Below, in pieces: positions 7,268-12,453 of a DNA stretch of 12,453 nucleotides. This DNA comes from Bacillota bacterium. GTDB taxonomy: Bacteria > Bacillota > Desulfotomaculia > Desulfotomaculales > Desulfallaceae. Where the stretch lies: positions 1 through 12,453 of the forward strand of contig JAEXOR010000013.1 in assembly GCA_023439185.1 (NCBI GenBank). Reading direction: 5' to 3'. The notes under the pieces were generated by a model. It worked only from the letters and a program-made list of their open reading frames with translations, was not told the DNA's origin and did not search any database. Within the stretch, counting starts at the first letter, position 1; each line of letters begins with the position of its first letter. A program made the position numbers and the translations under genes.

Positions 7268-8800
7268 TCATGATGAAGTGTCACGCATAAAAATTCCACC
7301 AACCTTTCTTTTGACCAGCTTAACCACTGCCCGGTCTTCCTCGTCCAAACCCCATAAATTTAATAAGAAATAAAATCCCCCCGTCACCGCGATAAAAGAT
7401 GCCGCCCCGCTTAAAAATCCGCCGGGCAGCAGCTTATTTGTAAAGGCGCCGAAAACAGAAACAACAGCGGCAATTATAAATACTTTTAAAAACTTTTTGT
7501 TATAGGGGAAAAGTCTGTAAAGGACATATACCTGCACCAACCGGATCAGGTTATAAAGGAGCATGGTGATCCCCAATGTCAGTACAGCGCCCATGACACC
7601 GTATTTTTCAATCAATACGATATTGCAGCCGATATTGATCAATGCCAGGATCAGGTTATTGATTAAATGCAGATTCTGTCTGCACATAATTAACAAATAC
7701 TCCAAGGGTCCCGTGCACACACTGATAAACTGGGCCAGGCAGCAAAAAATCAAAATGTTTTTACCGCTTGTGAATTCAGCTCCAAACAGGCCCATGACTA
7801 ATTCGGCGTTTAAAATGATCCAAAGTACAAAGGGCATGGTTAAGGCAATAATCCAGTAGGTAACCGTCTTAAAAAGAGCGTTTAATTCCTCAAGCTTACC
7901 TTCATGGAAATGGGCGGCTATAACCGGTGCAAAGATCAAGTTGAACGCCTGCATGAACAGCAATACCTGCACGGCAATCTTGCTTCCGGCGTTATAAACG
8001 CCCAGGTCGCCGGCCAGGACCAGCTTGCCCAGGATCACCTTGTCAACATTATTGATTAACATCGGCAGCCATTTAGCCAAAAAGACGGGGATTACAAATC
8101 CGAACCACTGCCTGATTTCAATAATTGGCTCAACTTCCGGCCGGTATACCGGACTGCTTCTCAAAAGCGATGCAACACTGAATATAAAAACCAGTATCCA
8201 GGCAACAACAAAGGAGCCAAGCGCGTAACCCATACTGAACCCCAGCCAAAAAACGGCGCCGATAAAGACAAAATATATAAAAGGGTGAAAAATATACTGG
8301 ATCAATGTATAGTCCATGATGTTTTGCGTAGCCCGGGCGGAAGCGGCGGAAAGCATACTCAGGGCAAAGAAGGGCAGAGCGAGGGCAAAACACCGAAAAA
8401 CCAAAACCAGCTCTTCATGCTGAAAAAAATTTGCCGCATAATGTGGCGCCGCAAAAAAAATAACCATGGCGGCTATTACGGCAGCCACCGTCACACAAAC
8501 GACGGACAACCGCAACAGCCCTTTTAACCTGTAATAGTCGTTTTCCGCTTTATACACCGTTCCGTATTTGATGACGCCATCAGCCAGGCCAAGCTGGACA
8601 ATCTGACCGGCAATGGAAAAAAGACTGAACCCCAGTGCGTATAAACCGTATTTTTCCGCTCCCAAAACCCGGCCCAAAATCACCTGGGTCAGAAACCGCA
8701 CCACGCTGCTGAGCAAAGAACCGGTAATTACAATACCTCCATGGCGGGCAAGGGTGATAGAAGTTTTATTAATCTGCCCCGCCTGTTCGGTTTTCGACAT
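7268..8800 (-). CDS. Lipid-linked oligosaccharide flippase (Wzx-like, MOP superfamily)
   Basis: A 510-residue, strongly hydrophobic protein with about 12-14 predicted membrane segments, the size and N-terminal signature (ARHGGIVITGSLLSSVVRFL, then GRVLGAEKYGLYALGFSLF) of polysaccharide-type MOP flippases. It should move undecaprenyl-linked repeat units, made by the sugar transferase and GT4 enzyme of this cluster, across the membrane. The ATG at 8800 has GGGGAAGG 5 bases upstream; a GTG at 8806 would lie inside that site. The gene is followed after 79 bases by the SH3b gene on the same strand. That gap holds TA-poor sequence with a small ACCTC/GAGGT hairpin (7209-7229) but no clear terminator, so an operon is likely. 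Confidence 0.93.
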   Translation of the reverse strand: MSKTEQAGQINKTSITLARHGGIVITGSLLSSVVRFLTQVILGRVLGAEKYGLYALGFSLFSIAGQIVQLGLADGVIKYGTVYKAENDYYRLKGLLRLSVVCVTVAAVIAAMVIFFAAPHYAANFFQHEELVLVFRCFALALPFFALSMLSAASARATQNIMDYTLIQYIFHPFIYFVFIGAVFWLGFSMGYALGSFVVAWILVFIFSVASLLRSSPVYRPEVEPIIEIRQWFGFVIPVFLAKWLPMLINNVDKVILGKLVLAGDLGVYNAGSKIAVQVLLFMQAFNLIFAPVIAAHFHEGKLEELNALFKTVTYWIIALTMPFVLWIILNAELVMGLFGAEFTSGKNILIFCCLAQFISVCTGPLEYLLIMCRQNLHLINNLILALINIGCNIVLIEKYGVMGAVLTLGITMLLYNLIRLVQVYVLYRLFPYNKKFLKVFIIAAVVSVFGAFTNKLLPGGFLSGAASFIAVTGGFYFLLNLWGLDEEDRAVVKLVKRKVGGIFMRDTSS

Positions 8801-8882
8801 TGGCACCTTCCCCAGTGAATGTATGACTTGCCAGTTCTGTTATTTTATGTAGCATTCCGTGCAAGTGTTCCACCCGGGATAA

Positions 8883-8902
8883 CGCCGGCGGGTTCGCCGG
8901 CG
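8883..8902. repeat. GC-rich perfect hairpin
   Basis: CGCCGGCG (8883-8890), a GGTT loop and CGCCGGCG (8895-8902) form an 8-bp perfect GC stem. It lies between the deacetylase stop and the flippase start, 12 bases from a second hairpin. With no adjoining T-run it is not a classical terminator. It may be an mRNA processing or stability element or a small dispersed repeat. Confidence 0.6.
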
Positions 8903-8913
8903 ACCACCAACGC

Positions 8914-8959
8914 AGAGAACCGCACCGGTAATGCCGCCAACCGGTGCGGTTCTCTTTTC
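8914..8959 (+). terminator. Strong stem-loop, terminator-like in plus orientation
   Basis: AGAGAACCGCACCGG (8914-8928) pairs perfectly with CCGGTGCGGTTCTCT (8941-8955), a 15-bp stem with a 12-base loop (one more T-A pair possible). A TTTT run follows on the plus strand (8955-8958), whereas on the minus strand the sequence after the stem (GCGTTGGTGG) has no T-run. It sits 34 bases past the end of the minus-strand deacetylase gene, so it may act as that gene's 3' structure, but its U-tract faces transcription antisense to the cluster. Confidence 0.6.
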
Positions 8960-8992
8960 AGCAAACTCCCGTATCAGGTTACATACAGCGGT

Positions 8993-10261
8993 TTAATGTT
9001 CATAACAGGCGTAGTTGATCCCCTCGCTGACAGTAACCACCTTTAAACCGCGTTTTTTAATTTCCTCGAATAATAACTGCAGTCTTTGCTGGTTGATGCC
9101 ATGGTTCTCCGCCGCCTGGTTACCCTCGGTCACCGAATGGGTGTACAAAATCAGCCAGCCGCCTTTAACCGCGGTTTCATCAAGTAAATCAAGCACTGAG
9201 TTATCATTAAGTCCGGCGTCATACATGAACCTTTCCAATTTATACCTGTTGGCCGGGAGCAGGTTAATCACTTTGCCGAAGCATGTCACCGCCGCATCGT
9301 GATACTCGCTTACCACCGGATAAGGATCGGTATCAAACCAAAAAGGGTAAGCGAAACTGGCATAACCAAGCCCGTTCTGTCTCAGCCATTCCTTCGGCTG
9401 CTCCAACTGATCCCTGATCTCGCGATCCCTTAAATCCTTGAAATGAAGATGGTTTTTGGAGTGAGAGCCGGTTTCCCAGCCGTGCGCCTCCATTTCCTTA
9501 AGCTGTTCCAAATTGACCATCTCCCTGGCTCCCACATGCGCCGGAATTACGAAATTAACACCGGGATAATTGTATTGCAGGTGCAGCGGGTAAGCGTTTT
9601 TATAAACCGAGGCGCTGCCATGGTCGTAACATATGGTCACCATGCCCTTGCCCTTACCGGCTTCATAAAACATGCGCAGCAGGATCACCGTTGCTTCAGC
9701 CCTGGTTACAGGGTGCCAGGGCCGGAATGTTCCGTCGGGATAACCGGACATCAGGTTATGGTCTTTGGTCGCCCTGATATAACCGCGGTAAGCAGCCGGA
9801 ATATTTACCCCGTCATCATAACCGGCAACCGTGGACTGAACAGGAATTTTAAGCGCCCGGACAATCATGCGCGCCGCTTCCGCCCGGGAAACCGGCTCCT
9901 GCGGCCGAAACAAACCGTTAATCGATTCACCGGGCATCAGAATTCCAGCCATCACCGCGGTTTCAATAACGGGATACGACCAGGCATCGCTGCCGATATC
10001 CCGGTAAGAGGACAGCACCGGACCGGTGACGGGAATTTGCATCACCCGGACCAGGCAACTGACAAATTCCTCCCGCGTCATGGGATCGTCGGGCCGGAAG
10101 CTCCCGTCGGGGTAGCCGCCGAGCACCGAAGCTGACGACAATTGTTTAATGTGGCCTTCGGCCCAATGCCCTTGAATATCGTTCAAAGGCTGGGCCGCCG
10201 CGGGAACGCAAATAAACAGCCCGAAAAAAACCACCAAAAATAACCTGATGCACCTGTTCAT
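8993..10261 (-). CDS. SLH-anchored polysaccharide deacetylase (NodB/CE4-like)
   Basis: A 422-residue secreted protein. Signal peptide at about 1-23 (cut near VPAAA), then three SLH domains at about 28-75, 86-138 and 148-200, each with FRP and a TRAE-like motif (TREE 62-65, SRAE 125-128, TRAE 186-189), which bind secondary wall polymer. The NodB-like domain (about 205-415) shows motif 1 as TICYDHG, with Asp213 kept as the base but His214 in place of the second, metal-binding Asp. Motif 2 HSKNH (267-271) is intact, as are FAYPFW (303-308) and the late YTH (His375). It should remove acetyl groups from N-acetylated glycans at the cell surface; activity is uncertain because of the D-to-H change. 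ATG 10261 has GGGGAG about 7 bases upstream. It is the first minus-strand gene of the cluster and divergent from the lipoprotein rhodanese. Confidence 0.92.
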   Translation of the reverse strand: MNRCIRLFLVVFFGLFICVPAAAQPLNDIQGHWAEGHIKQLSSASVLGGYPDGSFRPDDPMTREEFVSCLVRVMQIPVTGPVLSSYRDIGSDAWSYPVIETAVMAGILMPGESINGLFRPQEPVSRAEAARMIVRALKIPVQSTVAGYDDGVNIPAAYRGYIRATKDHNLMSGYPDGTFRPWHPVTRAEATVILLRMFYEAGKGKGMVTICYDHGSASVYKNAYPLHLQYNYPGVNFVIPAHVGAREMVNLEQLKEMEAHGWETGSHSKNHLHFKDLRDREIRDQLEQPKEWLRQNGLGYASFAYPFWFDTDPYPVVSEYHDAAVTCFGKVINLLPANRYKLERFMYDAGLNDNSVLDLLDETAVKGGWLILYTHSVTEGNQAAENHGINQQRLQLLFEEIKKRGLKVVTVSEGINYACYEH

Positions 10262-10314
10262 CTTTTCTCCCCTTTTATTGATTTTGCGGCGGTATGACTA
10301 AAACATGAAGACCA

Positions 10315-10344
10315 ATCACAACTGAGCAGTTATGTTCATATAAT
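10315..10344 (+). promoter_or_regulatory. Candidate sigma-A promoter for the lipoprotein rhodanese
   Basis: A perfect TATAAT (10339-10344) is preceded at 18 bases by ATCACA (10315-10320), which matches four of six TTGACA positions. It lies in the 131-base divergent gap (10262-10392) and would start transcription near 10351, upstream of the preferred TTG start at 10393. No equally clear promoter for the minus-strand deacetylase was found in the same gap. Confidence 0.4.
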
Positions 10345-10392
10345 ATTCTAGTTTGCCATCGACATATGACTAAAGAGGAGGTTATTGATTTA

Positions 10393-11322
10393 TTGAAACC
10401 GAAAAGCGTTTTATTTCTTGGTCTCGGTATAATCTTGTTTATATTGATGCTCACGGGATGCAGCCGGACCGGGGAGATTGCGGAGGCAGATATCGACACT
10501 GCCGCTGAGAAAACCGAAGTGATTAAACCTTACGCTCATCCGGAAAGCTTAATCAGCGCCGAACAGTTGCGGGCGTCGCTTGGCATGCCGGACTTAACCG
10601 TTATTGACACCCGGCCAAGGGATATTTATGAACAGGGTCATATACCGGGGGCGATCTGCTTTAACACCAAGTCCCTTTCAGACCCCAACCGGCGGGGCAG
10701 ATTTACCTCCCCCAAGCTACTCAGCCTGACCATCCGGGAGTATGGGGTGAACAGCGCCGATCATATCGTTGTTTACAGTGACAATTACTCCCATGCCCGC
10801 CTGTGGTTTTTCCTGAACATGTACGGCCTGAAAGTGCAAATACTGGACGGCGGAATTGACCAGTGGCTGGCCAACGGCTATGAAACCGCGGGAGGCAGGG
10901 AAAGAAAACCTTACCTGGGTAAATTCAATTTATCCGCCGAGCAATTAACGGAAAGGGCGATCATTGAAACCATCGATGTGGCCGCCGCCCTGGGGAAGCC
11001 CGAAGAAAATGTCATCATTGACGCCCGTTCCGCGGAGGAATTCAGCGGCCGGGGCCATATCCCCGGTGCGGTAAATATCCCCTGGGATCAATTAATCAAA
11101 GAGGATCAAACATTTAAGACAGTAAACGACTTGGAGAAAATTTTTGCCGCACAGAACATCACCCCGGACAAAAGAGTTATTGTGTATTCCAATAACGCAA
11201 GCAGGGCTTCCCATGTATATTTCGTGCTCAAGGAACTGCTGGGCTACGCCGACGTAAAGGTGTACGACGGCTTCTACCTGTACTGGGCCACTGAAAAACC
11301 GCTGTTAAAGGGTACATTATAA
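10393..11322 (+). CDS. Rhodanese-like tandem-domain lipoprotein, active-site Cys replaced
   Basis: About 309 residues from TTG 10393, giving a typical lipoprotein signal: MKPKS, a hydrophobic core and the lipobox LTGC with Cys23 as lipidation site. Two rhodanese domains follow. Domain 1 (about 45-165) has TVIDTRP, QGHIPGAI and ILDGGIDQW; domain 2 (about 190-300) has VIIDARSAEEF, GHIPGAVNIPW and KELLGY. The active-site loops read VVYSDNYSHA and VIVYSNNASRA: serine (Ser266) stands where domain 2 of the paralog at 3872 has cysteine, so sulfur transfer by the normal mechanism is not expected. The frame is open to ATG 10366, but AGAGGAGG (10374-10381) lies downstream of it and 11 bases before TTG 10393. 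It is divergent from the deacetylase and ends at a terminator. A binding or sensing role outside the membrane is possible; ligand unknown. Confidence 0.9.
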   Translation: MKPKSVLFLGLGIILFILMLTGCSRTGEIAEADIDTAAEKTEVIKPYAHPESLISAEQLRASLGMPDLTVIDTRPRDIYEQGHIPGAICFNTKSLSDPNRRGRFTSPKLLSLTIREYGVNSADHIVVYSDNYSHARLWFFLNMYGLKVQILDGGIDQWLANGYETAGGRERKPYLGKFNLSAEQLTERAIIETIDVAAALGKPEENVIIDARSAEEFSGRGHIPGAVNIPWDQLIKEDQTFKTVNDLEKIFAAQNITPDKRVIVYSNNASRASHVYFVLKELLGYADVKVYDGFYLYWATEKPLLKGTL

Positions 11323-11357
11323 GAACCCGGCCGCAAAATGCAAAAACCTGTAAAACC

Positions 11358-11400
11358 AAACCTCCCCAATTTGCAGTTTCTTTGGGGGGGTTTTTATTTT
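11358..11400 (+). terminator. Rho-independent terminator after the lipoprotein rhodanese
   Basis: AAACCTCCCCAA (11358-11369) pairs with TTGGGGGGGTTT (11382-11393), 12 bp with one G-U pair, followed by TTTTTATTTT. It lies 36 bases after the rhodanese stop. The rest of the gap up to 11510 is AT-rich and should hold the promoter of the collagen-like gene; CATAAT at 11463-11468 could be a -10 but no matching -35 was found. Confidence 0.85.
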
Positions 11401-11510
11401 GCATATCCTTTAAATGCTCACATCCAGTAACAAAATTCAAAGCTTCGCAATATACTGTGTAGCATAATCTGTTAGATATGGGAATTTAAGTCTTTGAAAG
11501 GATGGTCATT

Positions 11511-12453
11511 TTGTCCAAAATAATATTGATGCCGACCGGTGACACGTATGTATTTAAATTACGCCCAGACACTAATTTTTCCACCAATAAACTTCTTTAC
11601 GCCGGTTCGGAGCACGGGTACTGTAATGACAATATCTACAGAAGCTTTATAACGTTTGATACACCTAAATTGCCCCCCGGCAGCAAGTTGATTAGCGCCA
11701 CCTTAAGACTGCATGTGGATGATGTTATTCCAAAAGATAAAAGCATTATAACTGTAAACAGAGTTACCTCCTTTTTTTCTGCTGCAAATGTGACATGGAA
11801 CACAGCACCCAGGTTTGTTCCCACAAGGAGTATGTTTGATGTCAAGCGTAACCAAGTTGGCCGCTTTGTTGAAACGGATATAACTGCATTGGTGAGAGGC
11901 TGGATAAATAAATCAATTCCCAATTTCGGCATTGCCCTGACTGGGAAAGAAGACAGGCAATCACTTGTAATATTTTCAAGCTCAAACAGCCATAAGACAG
12001 ATAAAAGACCGCAACTGATCATACTGTTTAGCACCTCTGGTGTCTGTCCGACTGGGCCAACTGGCCCGAAAGGACCACATGGCCCGAAGGGGCCAACTGG
12101 ACCTGCCGGAGCCACGGGTGATACTGGACCGACCGGGCCCGCCGGGGCTACGGGTGATACTGGACCGACTGGACCTACCGGCGATACCGGCGATACCGGC
12201 AATACTGGGCCGACTGGACCTACAGGGGCTACTGGCGACACTGGACCGACTGGACCTACAGGAGCAACCGGTGATACTGGGCCGACCGGACCTACAGGGG
12301 CAACCGGTGATACTGGACCAACTGGACCTACAGGAGCAACCGGCGATACTGGGCCGACTGGACCTACAGGGGCTACTGGTGATATCGGGCCGACCGGGCC
12401 TACAGGAGCAACCGGTGATACTGGACCGACTGGACCTACCGGCGATACCGGAC
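11511..12453 (+). CDS. DNRLRE-domain protein with collagen-like repeats (partial, runs off the right edge)
   Basis: An open frame from TTG 11511 to the window end (314 codons, no stop); AAAGGATGG lies about 5 bases upstream. Residues about 5-175 look like a DNRLRE/CBM96-type beta-sandwich: MPTGDTYVFKLRPDTNFST, RSFITFDTPKLPPGSKLISA, a central VTWNTAP and DITALVRGWINKSIPNFGIAL are typical positions. A single cysteine (Cys179) precedes a Gly-X-Y region starting at Gly182, initially GPKGPHGPKGP and then mostly GPTGPTGATGDT units. Bacterial collagen-like stretches form trimeric filaments, as in BclA of the Bacillus exosporium. No Sec signal peptide is present, which would fit a protein deposited on spores by the mother cell; that role is inferred. 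The upstream terminator separates it from the rhodanese. The C-terminal domain is outside the window. Confidence 0.87.
   Translation, partial: MSKIILMPTGDTYVFKLRPDTNFSTNKLLYAGSEHGYCNDNIYRSFITFDTPKLPPGSKLISATLRLHVDDVIPKDKSIITVNRVTSFFSAANVTWNTAPRFVPTRSMFDVKRNQVGRFVETDITALVRGWINKSIPNFGIALTGKEDRQSLVIFSSSNSHKTDKRPQLIILFSTSGVCPTGPTGPKGPHGPKGPTGPAGATGDTGPTGPAGATGDTGPTGPTGDTGDTGNTGPTGPTGATGDTGPTGPTGATGDTGPTGPTGATGDTGPTGPTGATGDTGPTGPTGATGDIGPTGPTGATGDTGPTGPTGDTG
12207..12453 (+). repeat. 36-bp tandem repeats encoding GPTGPTGATGDT
   Basis: Six complete 36-bp units start at 12207, 12243, 12279, 12315, 12351 and 12387, with a seventh cut by the edge at 12423. Each encodes 12 residues of collagen-like sequence; the fifth unit ends in Ile rather than Thr. 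Differences between units are almost all silent, chiefly third bases (GGA/GGG, ACC/ACT, GCA/GCT). Less regular units of the same kind precede from about 12099. Copy number is likely to vary by slippage or recombination in steps of 12 residues. Confidence 0.93.

Noticed and set aside
8818..8825. CATACATT on the minus strand as a SigE-type -10 upstream of the flippase
   Set aside because: Transcription would start inside or just at the flippase ribosome binding site (8806-8813), and no -35 with correct spacing was found.
9443..10135. Plus-strand ORF of 230 codons
   Set aside because: Antisense to the SLH deacetylase, where all three SLH motifs and the NodB motifs are on the minus strand.
10366..10392. 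ATG at 10366 as start of the lipoprotein rhodanese
   Set aside because: No ribosome binding site precedes it; the strong AGAGGAGG lies downstream of it and fits TTG 10393, which also gives a standard lipoprotein signal peptide.
11228..11440. Minus-strand ORF of 70 codons across the terminator
   Set aside because: It overlaps the rhodanese 3' end and the terminator hairpin, and shows no domain or start signal.
11636..12241. Long minus-strand ORF rich in GPVGPV repeats
   Set aside because: It is the complement of the plus-strand DNRLRE/collagen gene; the repeat forces an open antisense frame. The sense frame has a start with a ribosome binding site and a recognisable domain, the antisense does not.
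12207..12453. Regular 36-bp repeats considered as a CRISPR array
   Set aside because: There are no spacers between units; the repeats are contiguous, in frame and encode Gly-X-Y.

Overview
The window reads as chromosomal DNA of a spore-forming, S-layer-bearing Firmicute, probably a Desulfotomaculum/Pelotomaculum-like member of the Peptococcaceae. This is inferred from strong AGGAGG-type ribosome binding sites, frequent TTG/GTG starts, three S-layer homology (SLH) domains, a YveK-type polysaccharide co-polymerase, a collagen-like Gly-X-Thr protein and moderately GC-rich coding sequence. No rRNA, tRNA, CRISPR array or complete mobile element was seen.

Most of the window (112-10261, minus strand) is an exopolysaccharide or cell-surface glycan cluster. 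Read in its own direction from right to left it encodes: a secreted SLH-anchored polysaccharide deacetylase (8993-10261); a Wzx/MOP-type flippase (7268-8800); a membrane SH3b protein (6637-7188) ending 4 bases before a Wzz/YveK-type chain-length protein (5907-6632); a WbpP/GalE-like UDP-sugar 4-epimerase (4917-5849); then, past a plus-strand gene, a GT4 glycosyltransferase (2494-3666), a YdcF/DUF218 membrane protein (1865-2440), a FemAB/GNAT-like transferase (738-1802) and an initiating phosphoglycosyl transferase (112-738). The last two overlap as TAGTG. The expected logic is: the epimerase supplies the sugar nucleotide, the phosphoglycosyl transferase loads the first sugar on undecaprenyl phosphate, the GT4 enzyme extends it, the FemAB-like enzyme may add an acyl or aminoacyl group, the flippase exports the unit, the chain-length protein controls polymerisation, and the SLH deacetylase may trim acetyl groups outside. 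No Wzy polymerase or BY-kinase gene is visible.

Two paralogous tandem-domain rhodanese-like proteins lie on the opposite (plus) strand: a membrane-anchored one inside the cluster (3872-4858) and a predicted lipoprotein at its right edge (10393-11322). Both are predicted to act outside the membrane and both are followed by strong terminators. The first keeps a cysteine at the C-terminal-domain active-site position and may use a rare ATT start. The second has serine there and looks catalytically dead.

The right end (11511 to the edge) is the 5' part of an uncatalogued gene with a TTG start: a DNRLRE-type beta-sandwich domain joined to a collagen-like region built on 36-bp tandem repeats. It has no Sec signal and could be a spore-surface filament protein. 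The left edge (1-110) is non-coding and holds GGGGACA-type inverted repeats resembling REP sequences. Intergenic gaps are all under about 210 bases and are described under the sites found in them.
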